From Nocardioides halotolerans DSM 19273 (GTDB lineage Bacteria > Actinomycetota > Actinomycetes > Propionibacteriales > Nocardioidaceae), in the NCBI RefSeq assembly GCF_000422805.1, contig NZ_KE383923.1, forward strand, positions 433,669 through 497,668: a stretch of DNA of 64,000 nt, given 5' to 3'. Each line of letters begins with the position of its first letter. The stretch's first letter is position 1. Of this stretch, positions 18,665-27,197 are shown piece by piece. The translations under genes and the position numbers were made by a program. Below the pieces are notes generated by a model. It worked only from the letters and a program-made list of their open reading frames with translations. It made no database searches and was not told where the DNA came from.

Positions 18665-19555
18665 CTAGACGCGAATCTCGGAGGACGGAACCGCAAAGAG
18701 GCCCTGCGGCCGTACCACCAGGACCAGCATCAACAGCCCAAAGATGACGACGTTGCGGTAGCCGGACGACAGGTACGCCGTCGTGTACGAGCTCGCGAGC
18801 CCCACGACGAGCCCACCCACAACCACCCCTTTGACGCTTCCAAACCCGCCGAGGACCATGGCAGTGAGCGCGAGGACCAGGTAGGCGTTGCCTTGACGCG
18901 AGTCGATCTGGCTAAAGGCCAACGCGATGAGGACGGCCGCGACGCCGGCCAGAACTCCAGACAAGAAGAAGACGAGGGCGCTCACACTGGTAGCCCCGAC
19001 GCCCAGCATCGAGGCCAGTTCTCGGTCGTAGGCGACCGCGCGGACCTCGCGGCCGATCTGTGTTCGGGTCATCAACAGACCGAGGAGCACGACCGTAACT
19101 CCCGCAACACCCACGATCAGCAGCTGGATACTCGAGATCTGGAGTCCCCACACGCGCCACGAGCGGATCGGAAACAGCCCGTCCGGCAATCTGACTGTGA
19201 CGTAGTTCAGATGCTTGCTGATCAGCTCCGTCAGGATGATTCCACCGCCGACGCTTGAGATGAACGCAGCCAGCTCTTTGTCCCGCCGAGAGTCCAGATG
19301 TCGGATGAGTACGAAGTAACAGAGGACGTTGAGCACGCCGGCTAGAAGTGCGGCACCTGGCAGGGCTACCACGAGGGGTAGCCCGAATCGGTCCGTCAAG
19401 TCCCATGCGAACACTGCTCCCCATGAGAAGACCGCAGCATGGGCCACATGGAAGACGCTGAGGTTCGCAATCACCAAGCTGAAGCCCATCGCAAAGAGTG
19501 CAAAAACCATGCCTAAGGCGATGCCGTTGATCGTCTGCTGACCGAGGAGCTGCAC
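18665..19555 (-). CDS. livH: Liv-type ABC transporter permease (LivH-like)
   Basis: 296-residue membrane permease with about eight hydrophobic segments. The start QQTINGIALGMVFALFAMGF is the typical LivH N-terminus, and the cytoplasmic loop that contacts the ATPase has REVRAVAYDRELASMLGV. The end, ALTAMVLGGFGSVKG, is the conserved penultimate segment of the family. It lies between a strong hairpin after the binding-protein gene and the fused LivMG gene, and forms the heteromeric channel with the LivM half. Confidence 0.9.
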   Translation of the reverse strand: MQLLGQQTINGIALGMVFALFAMGFSLVIANLSVFHVAHAAVFSWGAVFAWDLTDRFGLPLVVALPGAALLAGVLNVLCYFVLIRHLDSRRDKELAAFISSVGGGIILTELISKHLNYVTVRLPDGLFPIRSWRVWGLQISSIQLLIVGVAGVTVVLLGLLMTRTQIGREVRAVAYDRELASMLGVGATSVSALVFFLSGVLAGVAAVLIALAFSQIDSRQGNAYLVLALTAMVLGGFGSVKGVVVGGLVVGLASSYTTAYLSSGYRNVVIFGLLMLVLVVRPQGLFAVPSSEIRV

Positions 19556-19582
19556 CAGGAGGCCCTTCCAGTGGAGGTTGCC

Positions 19583-19620
19583 GGTGGCGTCCGGCAGCCC
19601 TCTGGCCGCCGGACGCCACC
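19583..19620 (-). terminator. Hairpin between binding-protein gene and permease genes
   Basis: A perfect 13-base-pair stem (GGTGGCGTCCGGC at 19583-19595 with its complement at 19608-19620) and a 12-base loop lie just downstream of the substrate-binding protein gene. No T-run follows, so it is more likely an mRNA-stabilising or partial-termination hairpin that lets the binding protein be made in excess. Confidence 0.6.
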
Positions 19621-19636
19621 GATCAGCGAGTCATTC

Positions 19637-20800
19637 TCAGTCCGTCACGATCTGGACCTCGCCACCGGCCCCGAACTCGACGACCGTCCCGGGATAGCGG
19701 GCAGCGCCGCCATCCTCGAAGTGCAGACCCTGGACCGGACCATGATCCTTCAGCCAGTCGGAGTCGACCGCGTCCGCCATGGCGTCCCGCAATGCCTCTC
19801 CAGTCACCTCGCCGCCGTCGGCCAAGACCGCCCGAATGCTTGCGGCCAGAAGCCATCCGGTCTCGTACCCCAGGGCCGAGAAGGCGACTGGGTCGGAGTC
19901 GTACTCCTTCTTGTACTCCTCGACGAAAGCTGCACTACTGGCTTCCCCAGGCGACCACAGTGCGCCGTAGATCGAGCCAACCGCGGCGTCGCCGGCGACC
20001 TCGAACACCTGGGGTCCCCAAGCGTGGCTTCCAGAGAGCAGTACGCCGTCGAATCCGCCGAACTGGGCAATCTGCCGCACGATCGCTCCCGACTGCTCAG
20101 CCAGCGTGATGATCAAGATGGCGTCCGGATCGGCATCCCGAATGTTCGTGAGCACGGACGAGAAGTCCGTGTCCGTCCCCGAGACGTCCTCGCGGGCGAC
20201 GAACCCATCGACTCCGTCATCCTTGAGAGCCTGCTCCGTGATGTCCGCTGTCGAAACGAGTGCAGGGTTGTCGCGGTCCACGATCACAGCGACCTTCTGA
20301 TGGCCTGTCGAAACGATGTGCTTGGCCAGGGTCACCATGACAGTGCTGACATCAGTCAGCCGGAATTCATAGCCCTCCTCGTTGGGGACCTCACCGCCTG
20401 AACCGCTGACGAACAGCATCTTGTTCTGCGTGGCACACGGAGTCACCGCCGCCGCGATGGGCGTGAGGGAGTCACTGATGATCGCTGGGTACTTCTTCTG
20501 CGCGTACTGGTTGCAGAGCGTCACAGCGTTCGCTTCGACGGAAGTCGTGTCCTTCGAGTCGATCTTGATCGACACATCGGCGGCGTCCTTGAGGTCCCCG
20601 GCGCTGTCCTTGAGCGCGAGGTCGAGGCCGTTCTTGAACGGGACGCCATACGGAGCGCCGGCTCCGGTCAGATTGGCCATCATGCCGACCGTGATTACTT
20701 TGGTGCCGTCAGAGGATGTGTCGCCACCGTCTGATCCACATGCACTCGCTAGTAGCGCGAGACAGCTGGCGGCGATCGCGGTCCTTACCCACAAAGTCAT
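19637..20800 (-). CDS. Liv-type ABC transporter substrate-binding lipoprotein
   Basis: 387-residue extracellular solute receptor. Signal peptide of about 20 residues with lipobox LLASAC, so it is lipid-anchored outside the membrane. The periplasmic-binding-protein type I fold is evident from VGMMANLTGAGAPYG near the N-terminus and later segments ILIITLAEQSGAIVRQ and SALGYETGWLLAASIRA. First gene of the leftward transporter operon, divergent from the amidohydrolase operon. The ligand cannot be read from sequence; its neighbours suggest a carboxylic acid or amide rather than a branched-chain amino acid. Confidence 0.9.
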   Translation of the reverse strand: MTLWVRTAIAASCLALLASACGSDGGDTSSDGTKVITVGMMANLTGAGAPYGVPFKNGLDLALKDSAGDLKDAADVSIKIDSKDTTSVEANAVTLCNQYAQKKYPAIISDSLTPIAAAVTPCATQNKMLFVSGSGGEVPNEEGYEFRLTDVSTVMVTLAKHIVSTGHQKVAVIVDRDNPALVSTADITEQALKDDGVDGFVAREDVSGTDTDFSSVLTNIRDADPDAILIITLAEQSGAIVRQIAQFGGFDGVLLSGSHAWGPQVFEVAGDAAVGSIYGALWSPGEASSAAFVEEYKKEYDSDPVAFSALGYETGWLLAASIRAVLADGGEVTGEALRDAMADAVDSDWLKDHGPVQGLHFEDGGAARYPGTVVEFGAGGEVQIVTD

Positions 20801-21182
20801 GCTGCTCCTTCGATCGATGGCTCGGGTGCGGGCGTGCGCTCCCGGGAGTGATGAGCTAGCAGCACGCGGGCCTCAAGAGGCCTTGAGTTGACGGCCGGGC
20901 GGCCTGGGAATGAGACGTAACGTGACAGTCCCCACATCGGCATGTCAAGCATTCAGGCCGAAACTTTCCGAAATTTCGGATGGCGATCCGCAGTTCCGGA
21001 CGGCTGGCCGCCCATGGTCGATGGACTGTTTTGTGCGCCGTTCAGGCGGTGGATGCTGGGATAGTTGCTTCCTTGACAGAGGTATCTGAGGCTGAGTAAC
21101 TTGCGGTCGTGTTCGAAAACACGAAAAGTCTCCGCGCACTCGAAGGGTGGGTGCCTCGTGCCCACACAGCAGGGTCGCGACC
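20801..21182. promoter_or_regulatory. Divergent control region with two palindromes
   Basis: This 382-base gene-free region lies between the transporter and amidohydrolase operons. It holds a perfect 14-base palindrome TCCGAAATTTCGGA at 20967-20980 and the near-palindrome GTGTTCGAAAACAC at 21109-21122. A TTGACA at 21073-21078, about 16-17 bases before GAGTAACT, is a candidate rightward promoter. The GTTCGAA core is shared with the control region at 7832-7838, suggesting a common regulator, probably the IclR protein. Confidence 0.4.
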
Positions 21183-22154
21183 GTGACAAGCCCGCGCCGC
21201 ATCGTCGACGGAGTGGTCCATCCGTACAACCTCCTCAGCTCCAACTTTGCCAATCAAGCCTCGGCGCGATTCGCCGAGGGCCTGTACCGCCACCACGTCG
21301 CGTATCAGCGTCAGTCCGACGGCTACATCACCAGCCGCGAAGACTTCATGGGTCAGTCATCCAACGAGTCGGTACTGGCCGCAGTCGAAGAGGCCGGCGT
21401 CGAAGCCGTGGTCTTTCACGGGCTGCCCCTGTGGGACTACTTCATCGACGGGCTGACCTCGCTCGAGCAGGGGAAGCACCTGCGGGACTCCACGTCGAAG
21501 AAGGTCTTGCTCTACGCGCCGATCAGTCCGCTTGACGGTCCTCTCGCCCTCCAGCGCCTCACCAGGAATGTCGAGGTCGACGGGGTGGACGGCATCAAGT
21601 TGTACCCCTCGGCGTACATGAATGGCCGCTCCTACACCTGGACGATGGACGACGAGAAGGTGGCGTTCCCGGTGTTCGAAAGAGCATTGGAACTCGGCAT
21701 CCGAAACATCGCTGTTCACAAGGCACTTCCGGTTGGCCCCGCGCCAATCGGACCCTTCCGCGTCGATGACCTCGTCGGTGCGGCCGCAGAGTTCCCAGAC
21801 CTGAACTTCCAAGTGGTCCATGGGGGTTTGGCGTTCCTGGAGGAGACCGCGCAGTTGTTGCACCGATTCAGCAACGTGTACGTCAACCTCGAGGTGACCA
21901 TGTCCTACATCGTCACGCGCCCCCAGCTCTTCGCCCGAGCGCTCGGCGAACTCCTCTATTGGGGCAGCGCCGAGCAACTCATCTTCGCGAGCGGCTACAA
22001 CCTCATCCACCCCAAGCCGCTGATCGATGCGTTCGACGTCTTCGAGATGCCACAGAGCCTGGTCGAAGACGGGTCGTTCCACCCGATCACACAAAGCGAC
22101 AAGGACCTGATCCTCGGCGGCAACGTCATCCGGCTTCACGGACTCAACGAGTGA
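21183..22154 (+). CDS. Amidohydrolase-family (amidohydrolase 2) protein
   Basis: About 323-residue TIM-barrel hydrolase or decarboxylase. The GTG at 21183 is preferred because IVDGVVHPYN starts the first barrel strand there; a GTG at 21147 is an alternative. The usual HxH after strand 1 is seen only as DGVVHPYN, so the metal site is modified. Other landmarks are DGIKLYPSAYMNG, AVHKALPVGPAPIGPFRVDDL, FQVVHGGLAFLEE and LIFASGYNLIH. It is followed 15 bases later by a DUF59 protein; similar amidohydrolase-DUF59 pairs are known next to propane/alkene monooxygenase operons, where their role is in metal or oxygenase maturation. No oxygenase is present here. Confidence 0.75.
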   Translation: MTSPRRIVDGVVHPYNLLSSNFANQASARFAEGLYRHHVAYQRQSDGYITSREDFMGQSSNESVLAAVEEAGVEAVVFHGLPLWDYFIDGLTSLEQGKHLRDSTSKKVLLYAPISPLDGPLALQRLTRNVEVDGVDGIKLYPSAYMNGRSYTWTMDDEKVAFPVFERALELGIRNIAVHKALPVGPAPIGPFRVDDLVGAAAEFPDLNFQVVHGGLAFLEETAQLLHRFSNVYVNLEVTMSYIVTRPQLFARALGELLYWGSAEQLIFASGYNLIHPKPLIDAFDVFEMPQSLVEDGSFHPITQSDKDLILGGNVIRLHGLNE

Positions 22155-22169
22155 CGGCGGGCGACTGAG

Positions 22170-22529
22170 ATGACATCACGAACAACCCAGGCACAGCAGG
22201 ACGAGCTGGGCTCGGTCCGCGAAGCAGTGTGGACGTCGCTCGGACGCTTGGTTGACCCATGTAGCGAAGGGCTTGGCCAGCCGATCGATGTCGTGTCTCT
22301 TGGGCTCATCGAATCAGTCGACGTCGATGCAGACACCGGTGTCGTCCAGGTGTCCTTCTGTCCGACGGGAGCCTCCTGCTTCTTCCAGATGCCGCTGCTC
22401 GAGGAAATCGAGCGACGTGTGACAGAGGTGACGGGGTGGCGATGCGAGACCGAGATCCACGACCAACCGTGGACTCCAGACCGCATGAACCCGCCCCACG
22501 CCATTCGGCGACCCCATCTAGGTTCCTGA
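22170..22529 (+). CDS. DUF59/MIP18-family protein (iron-sulfur assembly factor-like)
   Basis: 119-residue protein of the MIP18/PaaD/SufT type. The central part holds VREAVWTSLGRLVDPC..PIDVVSLGLIESVDVDADTG, the family's hydrophobic strand-helix pattern, followed by VSFCPTGASCFF with a Cys pair. Family members help insert Fe-S clusters into targets. The natural partner is the amidohydrolase encoded immediately upstream, or one of the enzymes in this operon. ATG start; 43 bases separate it from the next gene. Confidence 0.7.
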   Translation: MTSRTTQAQQDELGSVREAVWTSLGRLVDPCSEGLGQPIDVVSLGLIESVDVDADTGVVQVSFCPTGASCFFQMPLLEEIERRVTEVTGWRCETEIHDQPWTPDRMNPPHAIRRPHLGS

Positions 22530-22572
22530 CCCCGACCAGCGCCCCATCGGCAACGACCTTCGACGGAGAAGA

Positions 22573-23721
22573 ATGCTCGACTGGCAAGAGGAACTCATTG
22601 CTGCGACTCGCGAGGCCACTCGCGGCGTCACCGCACGCCTGGACAGGAACTACTACCTGCAGCTCGTGCGAGATGACGCTGTCCCCGGTCCCGAGCTGTG
22701 GTCGCTCCTCGGGGAGCAGGGGCTGCTGGGTCTGGGCGTGCCTGAGGAGTACGGCGGCTCAGGTGGCGGCACCACGGCCCCAGTCGCCTTCATGGAGGCA
22801 ATGGCCGAAGCCGGCACCCCGCCCCAGCTCTACGTGTCACTCGGGTTTGTCCGACAGGCGATCCTGCTGCACGGAACACCGGAGCAACGGGCTCGATGGG
22901 TGCCACCGACTGTTACGGGCGAGATCCGATACGCGTTCGCCCTGACCGAGCCTGGTGCGGGGAGCAACAGCTTCAACCTGACGACGACAGCTCGGGCGAC
23001 CGATCACGGCACCTACCTGATCTCTGGCCAGAAGACGTTCATCTCCTCCGCCGACGAGGCAGAGGAGATCATGGTGGTCGCTCGATCCGAGGGCGACCCG
23101 CGAGACGTGGGCCTGTACATGGTGCCCATGCCCAACGATGGAGTGACGCTCCAGCGGCTGACGATGGGCCTGAACATCCCACAACGCCACTTCACCGTCT
23201 TCTTCGACAACGTCGAGGTGCCTGTGGACGCTCGCATTGGGAGCGGAGGCTCGCGGGCCAGCGAACTGTTCAGCGCGCTCAACCCGGAGCGGCTGATCGT
23301 CGCCGGCATGACGATCGGGTTGGGCACTCGTGCGGTGCGGCTCGGCGTGGAATATGCCCAGGTACGTGCGCCGTTCGGCACGCCGATCGGCGGCTACCAG
23401 TCGGTTCAGCATCCGTTGACCGACGCCCGGATCCATCTGGACGCCGCTCGACTCGTGACCTACGACGCCTGCGCCCGGCACGATGTCCAAGGCGCCGACA
23501 TCGGTGTGCAGGCCACCTCCGCCAAGTACCTGGCGAGCCTCGCAGCCGATGCAGCAATCGATGCAGCGCTACAGGTACACGGTGGTTCGGCGTTCGAGGC
23601 TGACACTGACATCGCCGCTCTCTGGCCGATCATCCGTCTCCAGCGCATCGCTCCGGTCAGCAGTGAGGTGACACTCAACTACTTGAGCCAGGCAATGCTC
23701 GGCCTACCTCGGAGCTACTGA
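22573..23721 (+). CDS. Acyl-CoA dehydrogenase, second copy
   Basis: 382-residue flavoprotein related to the copy at 9043. FALTEPGAGSNSFNL marks the FAD strand near residues 118-132. The C-terminal region has VHGGSAFEADTDIAALWPIIRL and then RIAPVSSEVTLNYLSQAMLGLP, again with APVS in place of YEGT. Compared with the first copy the GGYGF helix is changed and loses its acidic pair, so the two probably work on different intermediates. ATG start eight bases after GGAGAA. It is two bases upstream of the CoA-transferase gene. Confidence 0.87.
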   Translation: MLDWQEELIAATREATRGVTARLDRNYYLQLVRDDAVPGPELWSLLGEQGLLGLGVPEEYGGSGGGTTAPVAFMEAMAEAGTPPQLYVSLGFVRQAILLHGTPEQRARWVPPTVTGEIRYAFALTEPGAGSNSFNLTTTARATDHGTYLISGQKTFISSADEAEEIMVVARSEGDPRDVGLYMVPMPNDGVTLQRLTMGLNIPQRHFTVFFDNVEVPVDARIGSGGSRASELFSALNPERLIVAGMTIGLGTRAVRLGVEYAQVRAPFGTPIGGYQSVQHPLTDARIHLDAARLVTYDACARHDVQGADIGVQATSAKYLASLAADAAIDAALQVHGGSAFEADTDIAALWPIIRLQRIAPVSSEVTLNYLSQAMLGLPRSY

Positions 23722-23723
23722 GC

Positions 23724-24947
23724 ATGCCGAGCGGCCTTCCACTCGCCGGCGTGCGAGTCGTCGACATCACCCACAGCATCGCCGGTCCGTTCTGCACTCA
23801 ACTACTCGCGGACTTGGGTGCTGACGTCGTCAAGATCGAACGCCCCGGCAAGGGCGACGACTCGCGATCGTGGGGCCCACCCTTCTGGGAAGGCATCAGC
23901 GCTACCTACCTGGCCTTCAACCGGAACAAGCAGTCCGCCGTCGTCGACCTGAAGACTCCGGCCGGGCGAGCGATAGTGAGCGGTCTGGTGAGCGACGCCG
24001 ACGTGGTGGTTCACAACCTCCTGCCGGCAACTGCGACCCGTCTGGGGCTCGACTTCGACACGCTCACCGAAAGCAACTCTTCGTTGGTCTACTGCGCAAT
24101 CTCAGCGCACGGCAGCGTCGGGCCCTTGAGCGACCAGCCTGGGTACGACGCGCTCATGCAGGCTTCCGCGGGTCTGATGAGTGTCACGGGTCATCGTGAC
24201 GCCGAGCCGGTGCGAGTGGGCTTCTCGGTCATCGACATCGGTACGGGGATGTGGGCTGCACTCGGGGTCCTGGCTTCGCTCAGGACGCGGGAACAAGTCG
24301 GCGGACCGCAGCGAGTCGATGTCTCTCTGTATGAGACCGCACTCGCCTGGTTGCCGGCCCAAATCATGAGCTACATGGCCACGGGCGTCGTGCCGCAGCC
24401 CGAGGGCTCAGGAGCAGCGATGATGGCACCCTACGAGGCGTTTCAAACCAAGGACGGCTATCTCCTCGTGGCTGCGAACAACGACGCACAGTGGCAACGG
24501 TTGTGCGTGGCGATGGAAGCACCCGGACTCGCTCGGGACTCGCGCTTCGCGAGCAACGAGCTTCGCGTAGGACATCGCTTGGCGCTGCACGAGACCATCG
24601 CGCCGTTCTTCGCCTCCCGAACGACGGCTGTTGCGGAGAGCGCCATGAAAGGCGCAGGCGTCGCGTGCTCTCCGGTTCGTGGCATCGACCAGCTGATGAG
24701 CGACCCACAGACTCGCGCGCTGGAGATGATCCGCAGGACAAGCCACGACGACATCGTCGACTATCGGGACATCGCCCCAGCCGTCCGCCTCAACGGTGAA
24801 CGTCTGATGTCTCGGAGCGCCCCACCGCCGGCAGGCGCCAACACGCGTGCCGTCCTGGCGCAGCTCGGGTACGGCGCCGATGCAATCGCGGCCCTTGAGG
24901 CGGCCGGCGTCGTGGAGGCTCAGCCCGAGATCGCTGCCGCGCCCTAG
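23724..24947 (+). CDS. CaiB/BaiF family (class III) CoA transferase
   Basis: 407-residue enzyme that moves CoA between carboxylic acids through mixed anhydride and thioester intermediates. The N-terminal LAGVRVVDITHSIAGPFCTQLLADLGADVVKIERPGKGD is diagnostic (shown only in part by these residues). The catalytic Asp is expected at D142 (PGYDALMQAS). FNRNKQSAVVDLKTPAGR precedes it. The start is two bases after the acyl-CoA dehydrogenase stop. It would exchange CoA between two substrates of the pathway, avoiding ATP cost. Confidence 0.9.
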   Translation: MPSGLPLAGVRVVDITHSIAGPFCTQLLADLGADVVKIERPGKGDDSRSWGPPFWEGISATYLAFNRNKQSAVVDLKTPAGRAIVSGLVSDADVVVHNLLPATATRLGLDFDTLTESNSSLVYCAISAHGSVGPLSDQPGYDALMQASAGLMSVTGHRDAEPVRVGFSVIDIGTGMWAALGVLASLRTREQVGGPQRVDVSLYETALAWLPAQIMSYMATGVVPQPEGSGAAMMAPYEAFQTKDGYLLVAANNDAQWQRLCVAMEAPGLARDSRFASNELRVGHRLALHETIAPFFASRTTAVAESAMKGAGVACSPVRGIDQLMSDPQTRALEMIRRTSHDDIVDYRDIAPAVRLNGERLMSRSAPPPAGANTRAVLAQLGYGADAIAALEAAGVVEAQPEIAAAP

Positions 24948-24986
24948 AGGCGAGCGAGCCGGCGGCGCCGGCAAAGAGACACACCT

Positions 24987-27197
24987 GTGAAGGAGCTCCT
25001 CTTGTCCCGCAACCTCTACTCCCCTCAGGAGCTGAAGCCTTTCCTGACGCCAAGAGCCGTCGCGGTGGTCGGGGCATCACCTCGCGATGATGCCCTGGGA
25101 GGAAAGCTGCTGCGCAACGCAACGCGTGCCAGAGGGGTCCAGCTAGTCGCAGTGAATCCTCGCTACGCAGGCGACGAGGTTCACGGCGTTCCCTGTATCG
25201 GGAGCTTGGCGCACTCGCCGTTCCCACTCGACCTGGTCTGCGTCTGCATCCCCCGCGACGGTGTCCTCGACGCTCTCTCCGAAGCACGCGCCGTCGGCGT
25301 GTCGCATGCGGTGGTGCACTCATCAGGCTTCGGTGAGACTGGAACTGCGGACGGCATCGAGGCTGAGCGGGGTTTGGCGCGATTGGTAGCCGATGGAATG
25401 CGGATCCTCGGCCCCAACTGTCTCGGGGCCATCAACTCAAGCACCGGCATGGAGTTGCACTTCACCCGTGCGTTCGGAGGTGACCTGGTTGAGGGGCACG
25501 TCGGCATCGTCTCGCAAAGCGGAGGACTGGGGTATCTGCTCGGCCAAGCGGCCTACGAAGGCGTTGGTTTCTCCCATTGGGCGGCGACGGGCAACGCCGT
25601 CGACGTCGACGTCCTCGACCTTGCGCACCTCATGCTGGCGGACCCCGCGACGCGCTGCGTCGTCATGATCCTCGAGGGTCTGAAGAACCCCGAGCGCCTC
25701 TGGCAGTTGGGCCGTGCAGCGGCGGCAGTACGGAAGCCAGTCCTGGTGCACAAGCTCGGTGGATCTCCGAAGGGTCAGCAGGTGGCTCAGTCTCACACCG
25801 GCGCACTCATGGGGGGCGACACACTCCTTCGTGAAGCCTGCGCGCAGGCGGGACTGGTCGTCGTCGATCACTTTGACGAATTGGTGCCAACGGCGTCCCT
25901 CTTCGTCAAGGCTGAGCCGCGTGCCCTCGGTCAAGTTGCCGTGCTGTCAGGCTCGGGAGGAGCGGCCATCCTTGCGGCTGATGAAGCCCATGCCGCGCAG
26001 GTCGAGCTCGGTGAACTCCAGGATTCGACGCTGAGGACCTTGAATCTCGCTCTGCCGACGTTCGCCCGTGCCGGCAATCCAGTGGACATGGGCGCTGAGG
26101 CTCCAACGCAGATCTTCACGGAGTGTCTGGACGCTCTTGCAACTGACCCAGGTACTGGACTCGTCTTGACCGCCGTCACCCTCGCGGCCGAGACGACGTC
26201 GGAGCCGCGGGCACACGCGATGGCGGAGTACGCGGCCACCCACCTTGGTGACGACACTGCAGGAATCGGTGTCGTGTGGCTGAGCGACTGGACCGAGGGC
26301 CCTGGCCTGAGGCTCCTCAAGGATGCACCCCATGTGAGCGTGTTCAAGTCGTTCCGGTCCGCATTCGCCAGCGCCCGCCACTGGCTCGATTGGCGAGCCC
26401 ACCTCCAGAGGTCACTGACGCATGGGTTCCCAACGCGACTACTGGATGGCGCTCAGGAGCAGGCGATCCGAGCCGCAGGTCTCGGATCGCTTCCTGCTGT
26501 TGATGGTCCCTACTACCTGAACGAAGCAGAGGGCAAGCGCGTGCTCTCGGCGCTGGGCATCCCCATCCCACCGAGCGTCGTCGTGTCCACCGAGACACCA
26601 GGCGCACTCCGCATGGGTGACTTGGAGCGCGACAGCCTTCGCCTCCACGGCATCACCTTTCCGGTCGTGGCAAAGATCCTTGATCGACACCTCTTGCACA
26701 AGGCGAGAGTCGGGGCCGTACGCCTGAATCTCACCGATCCCTCAAAGCTTGGTGATGCGATCTCAGAACTCTCGGTCCTCGCATCCTCCTTGGGTAGCGG
26801 CTCTGAAGTGCTGGTGGAGAGCATGGTGTCCGCTGAACGAGAGTGGTTCGTCGGGGCTTCACGAAACGCTGAGTTCGGCACAGTGCTCACGGTCGGTCGG
26901 GGCGGCACCCGCGTGGAGGAGCTGGAGCCTCTGATCGTCTTCGGCGCTGATTCCGCACACGAGCTCGCCGCCCTACTAGCAGAGCGTTTCCCCGCGCAGC
27001 AGGACGAGCCGGGTGCAACGCAGGCCCTGCACGCCTTGGCCGAGGCCGCAATGAGGCTCGTGACCTTGCTTGCGGCTCTTCCCGAGATCGTCGAGGTGGA
27101 AGTCAACCCCCTGCTCGAGACCGCCGAAGGCCGCCTAGTCGCGGCGGATGCTGTCATCACTACCAACCCCATGGTCGCGCCGGTGAAGCACTCGTGA
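24987..27197 (+). CDS. ADP-forming acyl-CoA synthetase (fused alpha-beta)
   Basis: Up to 736 residues. Domain order is CoA-binding (about 20-140, AVVGASPRDDALGGKLL), succinyl-CoA-ligase-like with the phosphohistidine expected at H270 (AQSHTGAL), and a C-terminal ATP-grasp domain (about 520-730, FPVVAKILDRHLLHKARVGAVRL). The enzyme links acyl-CoA cleavage to ATP synthesis, or the reverse. AAGGAG lies just after the GTG at 24987 and six bases before a TTG at 25002, so translation may begin at the TTG. A second acid activation enzyme beside the AMP-forming one at 10288. Confidence 0.88.
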   Translation: MKELLLSRNLYSPQELKPFLTPRAVAVVGASPRDDALGGKLLRNATRARGVQLVAVNPRYAGDEVHGVPCIGSLAHSPFPLDLVCVCIPRDGVLDALSEARAVGVSHAVVHSSGFGETGTADGIEAERGLARLVADGMRILGPNCLGAINSSTGMELHFTRAFGGDLVEGHVGIVSQSGGLGYLLGQAAYEGVGFSHWAATGNAVDVDVLDLAHLMLADPATRCVVMILEGLKNPERLWQLGRAAAAVRKPVLVHKLGGSPKGQQVAQSHTGALMGGDTLLREACAQAGLVVVDHFDELVPTASLFVKAEPRALGQVAVLSGSGGAAILAADEAHAAQVELGELQDSTLRTLNLALPTFARAGNPVDMGAEAPTQIFTECLDALATDPGTGLVLTAVTLAAETTSEPRAHAMAEYAATHLGDDTAGIGVVWLSDWTEGPGLRLLKDAPHVSVFKSFRSAFASARHWLDWRAHLQRSLTHGFPTRLLDGAQEQAIRAAGLGSLPAVDGPYYLNEAEGKRVLSALGIPIPPSVVVSTETPGALRMGDLERDSLRLHGITFPVVAKILDRHLLHKARVGAVRLNLTDPSKLGDAISELSVLASSLGSGSEVLVESMVSAEREWFVGASRNAEFGTVLTVGRGGTRVEELEPLIVFGADSAHELAALLAERFPAQQDEPGATQALHALAEAAMRLVTLLAALPEIVEVEVNPLLETAEGRLVAADAVITTNPMVAPVKHS

